DNA from: CAVQRC01 sp963715045
GTDB taxonomy: Bacteria; Planctomycetota; Planctomycetia; Pirellulales; Lacipirellulaceae
Assembly: GCA_963715045.1 (NCBI GenBank)
Contig: CAVQRC010000009.1
Span: 434,001 to 498,000 of the forward strand
DNA length: 64,000 nt
Reading direction: 5' to 3'
In this document: positions 25,676 to 35,385 of the stretch, piece after piece
Position numbering within the stretch: position 1 is the first letter of the stretch
Layout of the letters: each line of letters begins with the position of its first letter
Notes under the pieces: model-generated
Told to the model about the DNA's origin: nothing
The model's database searches: none
What the model saw: only the letters and a program-made list of their open reading frames with translations
Translations under genes and position numbers: made by a program

Positions 25676-26786
25676 ATGGACCGAGAACTGGTTGACCGCG
25701 CTACGGCGATTCGCGATCAAATTCTGCAGTTGAAGGACTCTCTTTGACTTCGACAGCAAGCTGAAATCCATTGCGGCGATCGAAGAGGAGATGGCCGCTC
25801 CTGACTTCTGGGACAATCAGGAACGATCTCAGGAGAAAGTTGCCCACCTCAAACTGCTGAAGACGGTGGTCAAACCGCTGGCGGATGCCGCGTCGGGCTA
25901 CGACGATCTCGACGCCATGATCGAAATGGCGGCCGAAGATGAGTCGTTTGCGGCCGAAGTCCCCCGCGAGATCGCGATCCTCGAGGCGGCAATCGACGAC
26001 CTCAAGCTCCGCGCCCTGCTCAACGGTCCCCATGACGCGGCGGGAGCCATCGTTTCCATCAACGCCCGGGATGGTGGTACCGACGCCAACGACTGGGCGG
26101 AGATGCTGCTGCGGATGTATACCCAGTGGGCCCAGAAAAACGACTATTCGGTCGAGTTGTTCGATCGCCAGGATAATGACGAAGCCGGCATTAACAGTGC
26201 CTCGATCGCGATTCGCGGTCCCATGGCTTACGGGTATCTCAAAGGCGAGACCGGTATGCATCGGCTTGTCCGGATCAGCCCGTTCAACTCCGAAGGGAAA
26301 CGTCAAACCAGCTTCGCTGCGGTCGACGTTTCGCCGGAAATCTCTTCCGACACCGAAATCGAAATCAATGAATCCGACGTTCGCGAAGATACGTTCCGAG
26401 CCAGCGGGGCCGGCGGACAACACGTCAACAAGACGTCCAGTGCGATCCGCCTGACCCACTTGCCCACGGGCGAAGCCGTGCAGTGCCAGAACGAGCGGAG
26501 CCAGCACAAGAATCGCGCCACCGCCTGGAAAATGCTTCGCGCCCGACTCGCCCGCATCGAGGAAGAGAAACGCGAAGCCGAGGAAGCGGTCCGGTACCAG
26601 AAGCAGGCCAAGACCGGGTTTGGTTCCCAGATCAGGAACTACTTCCTGCACCCCGATCAGCGCGTAAAGGATTCCCGCACGAAGTACCAGATGGGGAATT
26701 TTCACGCCGTGCTCGACGGCGACATCCAGCCGTTTCTCGAGAGCTTCCTCCGCTATCGTGCAGGCATCAATGACGACAGCGAATGA
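25676..26786 (+). CDS. prfB: Peptide chain release factor 2 (RF2) with programmed +1 frameshift
   Basis: RF2 recognises UGA and UAA stop codons. The reading frame starts at the ATG at 25676 (AAGGAA upstream) with MDRELVDRATAIRDQILQLK, meets an in-frame UGA at 25745-25747, and continues in the +1 frame as DFDSKLKSIAAIEEEMAAPDFW to 26786, giving about 369 residues. The tripeptide anticodon RISPF and the GGQ motif (SGAGGQHVNKT) are present. The CTTTGAC slippery stop and an upstream AAGGA Shine-Dalgarno-like stretch are the classical autoregulatory arrangement: low RF2 lets ribosomes shift past UGA. Gene callers would wrongly start it at 25791. Confidence 0.95.
25742..25748 (+). other. Programmed +1 frameshift site of prfB (CTTTGAC)
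   Basis: CTT is codon 23 and TGA codon 24 of the zero frame; slipping one base forward gives CTT GAC. AAGGA, seven bases upstream at 25733-25737, can pair with 16S rRNA as in other RF2 genes. The 26-codon leader frame and the distal frame are both protein-like and conserved in RF2. Confidence 0.93.
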
Positions 26787-27357
26787 GCCGCCGCTGCGAG
26801 ATCAGAAGATCGTCTCGGGTGGGGGTCTGCGAGTGGTCTTTGCTCGTGATGGCGACCGCTGGCGGCACGAGGTCGAACTGACCACCGGAGCGATGGCGGA
26901 ATCGGTGCTGCTGCAATCGATCGAGGGGGGAAGCGATCCTGACTGGCCTGCGAGTCCGCCGGTGCAGGAAATTCAAATCGATCGCCTCGCCGCCGGCCGA
27001 GCCGTGGCTCTCGCGGTTGGCATGGCCGGGACGGCCTACTGGTCGCTGTCCTGCGAACCGATCCTGGACTCGAGCGGCGGTGTCGCATTCGACCTCGCCT
27101 GCCGGATCGGCCGCGACCCGCCCGGGACAATCCACTCCACCTACCGAATTGCCTCGGGCGTTTCAGCAAGCTTCCTTTCTGGAGAGATCCTCCTCGAGTC
27201 GGCGGCCGGTCGGTGCACGATGCGGCCGCTCGAGGGTGCCGGTTTGAAACTTGCGGCCTCGACGCTCACGATCACTCCGCCAGAGACTCCGAGCGAGGGA
27301 CGCCGCGGTTCGTACCGTTGGCGCTACGCGATCGTCCCGCTCCCGAAGGCAGGTTGA
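26770..27357 (+). CDS. Hypothetical protein downstream of prfB
   Basis: About 195 residues from the ATG at 26770 (a GTG at 26758 is the alternative). It overlaps the 3' end of prfB by 17 bp and is therefore in its operon. The sequence is beta-rich with alternating hydrophobics (GLRVVFARDGDRWRHEVEL, VALAVGMAGTAYWSLSCEP, SYRWRYAIVPLPKAG), no signal peptide, no transmembrane helix and no motif I recognise. It looks like a small cytosolic beta-sandwich protein; position beside prfB is a weak hint only. Confidence 0.7.
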   Translation: MTTANEPPLRDQKIVSGGGLRVVFARDGDRWRHEVELTTGAMAESVLLQSIEGGSDPDWPASPPVQEIQIDRLAAGRAVALAVGMAGTAYWSLSCEPILDSSGGVAFDLACRIGRDPPGTIHSTYRIASGVSASFLSGEILLESAAGRCTMRPLEGAGLKLAASTLTITPPETPSEGRRGSYRWRYAIVPLPKAG

Positions 27358-27445
27358 GCCATTGCGTTGCCTGCCGGCTTTGGCGAGAATCGGCACTGCT
27401 TTTGCCCTTTCAGAACCAACCGAATTCTTTGCTGCGAAGTCTGCC

Positions 27446-28249
27446 ATGGCCTTCGATCACGTTGAAAAGTTGAAACGCGAATACACCGACAAATATGTCG
27501 TGATCGACGGGGAGCGTCCCGAACTGGCCCGCTTTCGGGACACGGTGGGTCAGGTCAAGACGGTCAATATGAGTGGTCGTGCGCTGGTCGAATTCAGCGA
27601 CTATCACCTGAACATCGGCTGGTACGACATCGATATCGACTTCTTGAAAGTGGTCGACAAACCTGCCGAAAAGCCCGACGCTGCCGCCGCGAAGCCGAAG
27701 CCGAAGCCGGCCACCAAGCCCGCGGCGGCCAAGCCGCCAGCGAGCGAGAAGAAGCTGTCGCCGCTCGAGATGGCCCGGATGGCCGACAGTCAGCCGAAAA
27801 AGCCTGCGACGTCCGAGAAGGCGGCCCCCGCGGCCACGGAGAAGAAAGCAGCGGCGGAAGGGAAAAAGTCTTCGACGGCCGATATCCTGGCTGCTGCTCG
27901 GGCAGGTACCGGGGCTGCCAAGCCGGCCACTAAGGAACCAGCTGCCGCCAAACCGTCGACCTCAGCCGCCCCACCCAAACCGGCTGCCAAAGCCGCCGGA
28001 GGGAAAGCGAGCACGGCCGACATTCTTGCCATGGCACGCGGCGGAGAAACTGCTTCGCCACCCGCCGAGGCCGCGGCTCCGCCGCCCGCTGCCGTAGAGC
28101 CGGAACCCGAACCGGTTGCCGCAGAACCGGAGCCAGAGCCGGAATCTACGGCCGCTCCCGCCGCGCCGGCTGCCGCGGGCGATCGACTCGACAAGTCCAG
28201 TATGTCGATCGATGACATGATCGAGTGGTGCCGGACCCACGACGCCTGA
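27446..28249 (+). CDS. Hypothetical protein with repeated STADIL-type motifs in Pro/Ala/Lys linkers
   Basis: About 267 residues from the ATG at 27446. The N-terminal 65 residues form a compact conserved-looking domain (EYTDKYVVIDGERPELARFRD, GRALVEFSDYHLNIGWYDIDIDFLKVVD), probably a small beta fold. The rest is Pro/Ala/Lys-rich with short repeated motifs: LSPLEMARMAD, SSTADILAAARAG, ASTADILAMARGG and a C-terminal SSMSIDDMIEWCRTHDA. These may be short amphipathic binding helices strung on a flexible linker. I know no function. It is probably cytosolic (no signal). It lies between the prfB operon and the convergent nadA gene. Confidence 0.8.
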   Translation: MAFDHVEKLKREYTDKYVVIDGERPELARFRDTVGQVKTVNMSGRALVEFSDYHLNIGWYDIDIDFLKVVDKPAEKPDAAAAKPKPKPATKPAAAKPPASEKKLSPLEMARMADSQPKKPATSEKAAPAATEKKAAAEGKKSSTADILAAARAGTGAAKPATKEPAAAKPSTSAAPPKPAAKAAGGKASTADILAMARGGETASPPAEAAAPPPAAVEPEPEPVAAEPEPEPESTAAPAAPAAAGDRLDKSSMSIDDMIEWCRTHDA

Positions 28250-28301
28250 GGTCTCGCGGCACGCGCGAGATACGGCAGGATGCTTCACACAGGCATCCGG
28301 G

Positions 28302-29435
28302 CTAGCGAACTTCCAGCATCCGTTCCAAGGCCACGAGCGACCAGCGACTGGTCTCTGCATCAACTTCGATGACGTTGACCGGGTGCCCGGCGGCGACCGC
28401 CTCGAGTGACCAGCACAGATGGGCCAGATCGATTCGGTACATCGTCGCGCACATGCACACCACCGGCGACAGGAAGTGAATCTCCTGCTCCGGATGCTCC
28501 TGCTTGAGGCGATTCACCAGGTGCAGCTCGGTGCCGATGGCCCACTTGGTGCCCGCCGGGGCGGCTTCAACAGCTTGAATGATCTTGCCCGTCGAGCCGT
28601 ATGCGTCCGCCAGTTCGAAGACTTCACGGCTGCACTCAGGGTGGACCAGAATCTTGATCCCCGGATGCTGTTGGCGAAGGGCCTCGACGTGCTCGGCGCG
28701 GAACATCTGATGCACGCTGCAGTGGCCCTGCCAGAGGATCACCCGACTCCGCTCGAGTTCCTCCGGCGAGTTGCCACCCAGTTCGTTGGCGTGCGGGTCC
28801 CAGACAGGCATCGTTTCGGCGGCGATTCCCATCTCCAACGCGGTATTCCGGCCGAGATGTTGATCGGGAAAAAACATCACGCGTGACGTTCTTGCGAAGG
28901 CCCATTCGAGAGCGGCCTGAGCATTGCTCGAGGTACACACGATGCCGCCGTGGCGACCCACGAAGGCCTTGAGCGACGCGGCCGAATTGATGTAGGTAAC
29001 GGGCGTGATCTCAGTAGTGTCCAGGACCTCACCCAACTCGTCCCAGGCGTCTTCAATCTGCTCGATGGCGGCCATGTCGGCCATCGAACAACCCGCGGCC
29101 AGGTCCGGCAGGATTACCTCGACCCGCTCGCCGCCGCGGTCGCTGAGCTTTTCGGGTCGATTGGCGAGAATGTCGGCCGTTTCGGCCATGAAATGCACGC
29201 CGCAGAAAACGATCGTGCGGCAGGTTTCGTGATCCGCGGCCAGTTGGCTGAGTTTGTAGCTGTCGCCCCGTAGATCACTCTGTGCAATCACTTCGTCCTG
29301 CTGGTAATGATGACCCAGAATCAGCAGCGTTTCCCCCAGGGAATCACGGACTGCCTGGATTCGGCCCGTAAGTTCCTCATTCGAAAGCGACTTGTAGCTC
29401 TTCAAATCGCCCGGTGCTGGTGTCTGAACGGTCAT
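28302..29435 (-). CDS. nadA: Quinolinate synthase NadA
   Basis: About 377 residues from the ATG at 29435 (MTVQTPAPGD). NadA condenses iminoaspartate with dihydroxyacetone phosphate to quinolinate in de novo NAD synthesis and needs a 4Fe-4S cluster. Signature parts are LLILGHHYQQDEV, DSYKLSQLAA, GVHFMAETADIL, GCSMADMA (Cys 116), WQGHCSVHQMF (Cys 239) and CMCATMYRID (Cys 327/329), which supply the cluster ligands. The N-terminal extension from 29567 in the same frame is Cys/Arg-rich and unlikely to be translated. nadB and nadC are not adjacent. Confidence 0.96.
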   Translation of the reverse strand: MTVQTPAPGDLKSYKSLSNEELTGRIQAVRDSLGETLLILGHHYQQDEVIAQSDLRGDSYKLSQLAADHETCRTIVFCGVHFMAETADILANRPEKLSDRGGERVEVILPDLAAGCSMADMAAIEQIEDAWDELGEVLDTTEITPVTYINSAASLKAFVGRHGGIVCTSSNAQAALEWAFARTSRVMFFPDQHLGRNTALEMGIAAETMPVWDPHANELGGNSPEELERSRVILWQGHCSVHQMFRAEHVEALRQQHPGIKILVHPECSREVFELADAYGSTGKIIQAVEAAPAGTKWAIGTELHLVNRLKQEHPEQEIHFLSPVVCMCATMYRIDLAHLCWSLEAVAAGHPVNVIEVDAETSRWSLVALERMLEVR

Positions 29436-29596
29436 CTGCAATCCGGAAGGTGTGATCTGGGGTACGGTTTGATCCCTGCGGCCGGGTATTATACGCGCGC
29501 CACCCGGGCGAACAAACTTCCGCGCCCCGCAACACGTACTCACAAGACAACCCCTCCACAAACCCATCCACCCCCCGCCCGCCCACTTAACTATTC

Positions 29597-30477
29597 ATGC
29601 ATCTTATCCGTCTCTACTTGGTTGGCTTGCAGGGCATGCTTCTCTCCTTCGCGCCGCAGGCTTTTGCGATACCGCCAGGGACGTCACCTCCGCCGCCCGA
29701 TGGGGTCACATCTGCTGGGCGGCCCGCTCCCGGAATCGAGATAACGGTCCCGTCGGAACAGCGAACGCCGTCTGAAGCTCAGGTTGCCCGTCTGGCAGCG
29801 ACGTTCGCGGAGTTGATCGAAGAGGCGATTCCCCGTGATTACGCGAAGGAACAGGACTGGGGCCGACAACGAAGAATTACCAGCGGCCTTGACTTCCGCC
29901 AGCACGGCCTCAAGCTGTCCGTGAAAAGACGCCACAAGTATGTCAACCACGGCGTGTGGAAGCGGTATCGCGTACGCGTCCTCGATCCGGAACGCTCTCT
30001 CACGGTCCAACTCCGCGACTTACGGAGCGTAGCCCCGGGACGCACGGCTTCACGCTCCAAGTCGCTGCTCGACTGCATCTCTTTGGACAAGCCAAGATCT
30101 ATGAGCATGGCGTCCATCTCATCGCACTCTCTACCGAAGCCGAGACGGACCTCAATCTGACGCTCGACTGCGAAATCGGACTGCGTGTTTCCTCCGCCGG
30201 CGGCACGCCGCTGATCGAAATCGATCCGGTCGTTCGCAGCTCTACCCTGCGGCTTAACAATTTTCGCTTGCGACGGATCGGCGAAGCACGGGGACCCGTT
30301 GTCCGCGAACTGTCAGGCGAAATCGAGAAGTTCATCGAAGACGAACTCGATTCCCGCAAGCTGACGCCCAAACTGAATCGAGCCATCGACAAGAAACGAG
30401 AGCGGCTCGTGGTCAGCCCCCTTCAGTGGGTCGGGTCCGGTTGGCAGGCACTCGAGTCGTATCTTCCCGATCCCTGA
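29597..30477 (+). pseudogene. Secreted hypothetical protein, frameshifted
   Basis: A first frame from 29597 encodes a signal peptide (MHLIRLYLVGLQGMLLSFAPQAFA) and a domain ending RYRVRVLDPERSLTVQLRDLRS. The sequence continues in the -1 frame as PGTHGFTLQVAARLHLFGQAKIYEHG to 30477. Adding one G to the CCCCGGG run at 30034-30039 would fuse them seamlessly into a protein of about 293 residues. The C-terminal part (EIEKFIEDELDSRKLTPKLNRAIDKKR) looks helical. I recognise no family; it appears to be a planctomycete-type periplasmic protein. Because the break is at a homopolymer it may well be a sequencing indel. Confidence 0.65.
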
Positions 30478-30511
30478 CCTGAGACTGCCGTCGCGTCGGC
30501 AGTTCACGCGG

Positions 30512-30937
30512 CTAGGGTCGCAGTCTCCGGTAGCGTTCCGCTGGCAGGCAGATGGATGTCACGCGAAGCCCGAATTTGTCGCCGACCTTGACCGCGTCCC
30601 CTTCGGCGATTCGCACTCCTCCGACGGAAACTTCCAGCATTTCTTCGCAGGACTTGTCGAACTGGATAATGGATCCCGGAACCAGGTTCACGACCTCGCT
30701 GATCGGCATCTCCTTTTCAGCGAGCGTAACCTCGACGGAGACCCGCACCTTCAACAGTGTCTTGGCGTAAGCGGGGAGGTCATCCAGGCGGCCGAACTGC
30801 AAAGGATGCAGTTCTTGCCGAGCGTCGCCGGGTGGGCCGGTCACCGCCTGGGAGGAGGCGGCCGCCGCGGCCGGAGAGTCGGCCGCAGACGCCGGGTTCG
30901 CGACCGCGGCGGTGGGTGGGGATGGTTTGTCGGACAT
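30512..30937 (-). CDS. FliN/SpoA-domain protein (flagellar switch / secretion type), orphan
   Basis: 141 residues. After an Ala/Pro-rich N-terminus, the C-terminal 75 residues are a SpoA/FliN domain: LLKVRVSVEVTLAEKEMPISEVVNLVPGSIIQFDKSCEEMLEVSVGGVRIAEGDAVKVGDKFGLRV. FliN forms the flagellar C-ring and its homologues sit in type III secretion sorting platforms. No other flagellar gene is next to it; planctomycetes commonly scatter flagellar genes. It converges on the frameshifted secreted gene and follows the Cys-rich gene on the same strand (about 100 bp away). Confidence 0.85.
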   Translation of the reverse strand: MSDKPSPPTAAVANPASAADSPAAAAASSQAVTGPPGDARQELHPLQFGRLDDLPAYAKTLLKVRVSVEVTLAEKEMPISEVVNLVPGSIIQFDKSCEEMLEVSVGGVRIAEGDAVKVGDKFGLRVTSICLPAERYRRLRP

Positions 30938-31040
30938 TGGGAGTGAGTTCTCCGGACCGAACCGAAAAGAACCCGCCCGAGGTCAGCGACCTCGGGCAGG
31001 TTCGTCGGAAAGAGGGAATCGTGTTTACAACTCGGAATAT

Positions 31041-32111
31041 TTAGCGAACCACGCTCGTCTGGATGATGGTTCGCTGACGACCCAACCGGGCGTTGGGATC
31101 AGCCATCGGGGCGGGCGGAACCGGAGCGTCGTCGGCAGGAGCCATGGTCGGCTCGGTGCCACCAGCGCCTTCACTCCAACCGCCAGCGGCAGCGCCGCAA
31201 CCGCAGCCGCAGCCGGCAGCAGTTCCGCAAGCCGCAGCGGCACAACCGCAACCGTTGCCGCACGGATCGCAGCACGGCTTGCAGCAGCTCTTGCGGCAGC
31301 CGAACAGGCCGTCCAGCAACCCACCACGGCATCGCTTCTTCTTGCAGCACGGTTGGCAGCAAGTGTTGGCACACGGGTCGGCACAACCGCAGGAAGCTTC
31401 GCAGCCGCAAGCACTTGCACAGGGATCGGCACAACCGCAAGAGGCTTCGCAGCCACAAGCGTTGGCACAGGGATCTGCACAACCGCAGGAGGCCTCGCAG
31501 CCACATCCGCAACCGGAGTCACAGCAGGACTTGCAGCCGAACAGGCCGTCCAGCAACCCACCACGGCACCGCTTTTTCTTGCAGCACGGCTGGCAGCAAG
31601 CGCTGGCACACGGGTCGGCACATCCGCAGGAAGCTTCGCAGCCGCCAGCATTTGCACAAGGATCGGCACATCCGCACGAGGCTTCGCAGCCGCAACCGCT
31701 ACCGCAAGCACACGGGTCGGCACAACCGCAGGAAGCTTCGCAACCGCAACTGGATTTGCAGCACTTGTGTCGGCTGAACAAGCCTTCCAGCAGCCGCGGC
31801 TTCTTGCAGCACGAATTGCAGCACGCGTTGGCACAAGGATCGGCACAACCGCATGTAGCTTCGGCACAGCAGCCGTTGCATGGATCGGCGCAGCCACAGC
31901 TGGCTTCACATCCACACGGGTCGGCACATCCACAGGGGTCGGCACAGCCGCAGTCGGCCGCGACGCCGCACGATTTCTCGCAGCACGATGTCGCGCAGTC
32001 GGTGCTGCAGCCACATCCGCTGCCCAGCATTCTGTCCAGCAGTCCGGCGCCGAAGCTCGGGCTGACCAAACAGACGCTGACAACCAGCGTTGTTAAGAGG
32101 TTCCACTTCAT
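31041..32111 (-). CDS. Secreted Cys-rich repeat protein
   Basis: About 356 residues. The ATG at 32111 has an excellent AAGGAG nine bases upstream and begins a signal peptide (MKWNLLTTLVVSVCLVSPSFGAG). The mature protein is built from about ten copies of a CGCADPC-type unit, mostly as CEASCGCADPC, broken by two near-identical segments CCKKKRCRGGLLDGLFGC and a third variant around LLEGLFSRHKC. The C-terminus is Cys-poor (TMAPADDAPVPPAP). Disulfide-rich secreted proteins are thought to contribute to planctomycete cell envelopes; the exact role is unknown. The other two minus/plus frames are also long open, but only this one has signal peptide, start site and coherent repeat. Confidence 0.85.
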   Translation of the reverse strand: MKWNLLTTLVVSVCLVSPSFGAGLLDRMLGSGCGCSTDCATSCCEKSCGVAADCGCADPCGCADPCGCEASCGCADPCNGCCAEATCGCADPCANACCNSCCKKPRLLEGLFSRHKCCKSSCGCEASCGCADPCACGSGCGCEASCGCADPCANAGGCEASCGCADPCASACCQPCCKKKRCRGGLLDGLFGCKSCCDSGCGCGCEASCGCADPCANACGCEASCGCADPCASACGCEASCGCADPCANTCCQPCCKKKRCRGGLLDGLFGCRKSCCKPCCDPCGNGCGCAAAACGTAAGCGCGCGAAAGGWSEGAGGTEPTMAPADDAPVPPAPMADPNARLGRQRTIIQTSVVR

Positions 32112-32906
32112 CCAACATATCTCCTTAAGAGTAGGACCTTCGCTGTGAGCCTTCTCCACCTGCCGACAACGCGCGTCACCGCCCGGCACCGACCATTCGC
32201 CAGTTGGCATCTCTGGGTCCAGGGGAACACGCCGGACACGCCATGGCGTATGTCGACGCTAGGAGGCACTTAAGTGCCGGAAGGTAGGGAAAGCGGGGTC
32301 TGCGGGGGCGGGGTCCTGAGGTCAGCGCCAACACCGTCGAGCCAATCCTTGACTCGATGCAATTCGAACCGGTTTTGTTGACGCAGGGTTCCAGTAGGAT
32401 GCGCACGTCCGGCCGCTCCGGACGCAACATGACTTCGTATCGGTATGCCTTCCGGAACTCCTTGAGCAGTCGCAAGTATTTTTAAGCAAGTGGTTTACAT
32501 CAACTGTTGGGCTGACTTTGCGGGGGGCCTAAGCTGGTGAAACCTTGCCGATTGATCCGCCTTGCCAGCGGGCCTGCCGAGTGGCCCGCGGCGGGCCGGT
32601 TTGCTATTCTTTGTGCAGTTCGACGGCCGGCAGGCAGGGCCGCCACGTTGCCGCTTTCCTGCCCGCCCCATCCGTCCGGCTCCCTCCGTTACGCCACCTT
32701 CCGCGAGAACCGCCTCAGGCGGGAAAGCAGCCCTGGTGTCGCCGTCCGTGATCGCGAATCCCCAGGTCGACCCGATACGGCTGCCGTGATTTGTCCCAGC
32801 GGTGAACGCACCTGGCGGGCGGACGTATATAGTTGTTGAAGTCGACGTATCCTGCCCTGTCGGAAAATTTTCCTCACTGTCCGCCTCTGGCGACCCGAAC
32901 CAGCCC
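32112..32906. other. 0.8-kb divergent intergenic region
   Basis: It lies between the Cys-rich gene (left) and the PQQ-like gene (right), so it should hold promoters for both. Only GC-rich short frames without protein character are present. A less GC-rich patch (TATTTTTAAGCAAGTGG around 32477-32495) is a possible promoter zone. No repeats or RNA structures are evident to me. Confidence 0.5.
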
Positions 32907-35292
32907 ATGCCCATTCCCCATCGATCTGCCCGGCGATACTCCCCGCCGTTCTCTTTGCTTCTTCTTTGCGTCGGTGCCCTGATCGGGCTGCTGTCCCACG
33001 CCCTCGGCACGCTTCCCGCCGCGGCCGGAGATTGGCCCAACTGGCGCAGGACCGACTCAGGATCGCATCGCGGACGACACCGGCCTGCCCGCCACCTGGG
33101 ATCCCCAGGCAGAACCGGCTCAGGGGAATCTGGTCTTCAAGAGCCAGGAGTTGGGCAGCCGGTCTACTCCGGTAGTCTTCGAAAACCGCTTGTACACGAT
33201 CGTCCGTCACAAGCCGTCGACCCCCGAAGAAGGCGAAGCGGTCGTGTGTGCCGATGCGACTACCGGCAAAGTCCTCTGGAAACAACCGTTCAACGTCTAT
33301 CTCTCCGATGTGCCCGACACCCGCGTCGGCTGGTCCAGCTGTGTCGTCGATCCGGAAACCGGAAACGTCTACGCCCTCGGCGTCTGCGGCTACTTCGTGT
33401 GCCTCGACGGCAAATCCGGAACACCCCTCTGGTCCCACTCCCTGCACGAGGAGTATGGATTGCTCTCGACCTACGGAGGACGGACGAATCTGCCTTTGAT
33501 CGTCGACGACACCGTGGTGGTCAGTGCCGTGGTGATCGGCTGGGGCGATACACCCAAATGGGGATTGCTCGCCAAACCGGCCCATCGCTTCATGGCGTTC
33601 GACAAAGCAACCGGCGAACTCCGCTGGCTCAACGGCACGCGGCTGATTCCTTACGACACGACCTACAGCACGCCCACGGTGGCCCTGGTCGATGGCCAGC
33701 GGCAGATGATTTTCGGATCCGGCGACGGCGCTATCTGGTCGCTGCAACCAACCACCGGCAAGCAGCTCTGGCGGTTCCAGTTTTCGCAGCGGGGGATCAA
33801 CAGCTCGCCGCTTGTCGACGGAAATCACGTGTTTGCGTCCCACAGTGAGGAAAACTGGACGGGGACCGCGATGGGCGGATTGGTCGCCCTCGACGCCAGT
33901 ACGCTCGAGCCTCAGCAGGGGAGTCCCGTCCCGTCACCTGAAGTTCTCTGGCGGCAATACCAGGTAATGGTGGGTAAGAGCTCTCCGGTCCTGTTCGACG
34001 GCCAGCTCGTGGTGGTCGAAGACGGAGCCAAGGTAAGGACGTACGACCCGCAGACTGGCAAACGTGTCGGTCGTCCTCCACGCGTTCGCGGCAGCGCGAT
34101 GCGGTCCACACCGCTGATCGCTGACGGCAAGATGTATCTCACCACGCACAGTGGCTGGGCCTACATTCTCGAACCGGGCCCCCGGGGTCTCAAGGTCGTC
34201 GATGAACAGCGGCTTGCCGATGCCTCGTGCGACGCCTCCCCGATCGCCGCCCACGGACGCGTCTATGTGCCCTCCTCGAACATGCTGTACTGCATTGGCG
34301 GACAGGACGCTGCCGCCGCTGGGGATCAGCGCGTTGAGCCGTCCCAGCCGATTGCGGCGGTGGCCGACGTCACCGGTCCGCCGGCCCAGCTGCAGGTCGT
34401 CCCCTACGAAGTGCTGCTCAAACCGGGCGAGAAGCAGTCGTTTCGAGTTCGGCTCTTCGATCAGCAGGGCCGCCTCATCGAAACAGCGGAGTCCCCGGAG
34501 GCTGTCTTTGCGGTCGACGGTCCCGGAAGTGTGGATCAACACGGTTTGTATCAAGCCCCGGCCGACGCCGTCCACGAGTGCGCTCTACTCAAGTGCCGCC
34601 TGGGAGACCTCGAGGGTGTCGCTCGCATCCGCGTCGTGCCTCCGCTGCCCTGGCATTGGGATTTCGATGATCTCGACGACGTTCCCCTCACCTGGGTCGG
34701 AGGCCGGGTGCGGTACGTGCTGCGAGACGAACCCGATGGCAAGGTGCTCGTGAAACGGGACCTCATTCCCACCCGCCCCGAGCAGCGAGAGGTGGTCACG
34801 CCGGAGGGGACGAAGATGGAAACCGTCATGGGCACCACCAAGCTCGGGACCCGCAGCCAACTCTGGATGGGTCCCACCGATCTGTCGGACTACACGATTA
34901 CCGCGGATGTCCAGCTGACGGTCCTGGACGGTAAACTGCCCGATTTCGGCTTGATCAACAGTCGTTACACGATGGCCCTGATGGGAGAACACCAGACGGT
35001 ACGCATCTACAGTTGGTCCACGCACGACAAGCGTCACCAGGCCCAGAGCGAGATGACGCTGGAACCAGGCCAGTGGTATACGATGAAGCTCGAAGTCCGG
35101 CCGCGACCGGACTCGGCCCTCGTGCGCGGGAAGGTCTGGCGTCGCGGCGATGTCGAGCCCGAAAGTTGGAACGTCACGATGGTTGACACGGCACCCAATC
35201 TTCAGGGCAGCCCCGGACTGTACGGTGATACCAAGAACACGGAACTGCTGATCGACAACGTTGCCGTGACCCCGAATTCGGAAGAGCCCTGA
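32907..35292 (+). pseudogene. Secreted PQQ-like beta-propeller protein, frameshifted near its start
   Basis: The frame from the ATG at 32907 gives a signal peptide (FSLLLLCVGALIGLLSHALG) and GDWPNWR, then fails. The +1 frame continues exactly as GPTQDRIADDTGLPATWDP and runs open to 35292. Removing one A at about 33049 restores DWPNWRGPTQD, matching DWPNWRGPQ of the paralogue at 44506-45771. The 700-residue body has repeated beta-propeller blades (ATTGKVLWK, DKATGELRWL, QTGKRVG, DASTLEPQQG), followed by an Ig-like linker (LLKPGEKQSFRVRLFD) and a C-terminal jelly-roll part (WHWDFDDLDDVPLTWVGG). Probably an exported sugar- or polymer-related protein. The break may be a sequencing error. Confidence 0.88.
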
Positions 35293-35385
35293 TTCGACCC
35301 CTTCCTCCCGTCAACTCGACGAGCGGTGTCTGCCGTTCGCGTCACCTGAGATTACAGCCCCTATTCGCTACCAGGACGTTCAATC

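Noticed and set aside
31093..32148. Long open frames in both other readings of the Cys-rich gene
   Set aside because: Repetitive DNA keeps several frames open; only the minus frame from 32111 has a signal peptide and ribosome site.
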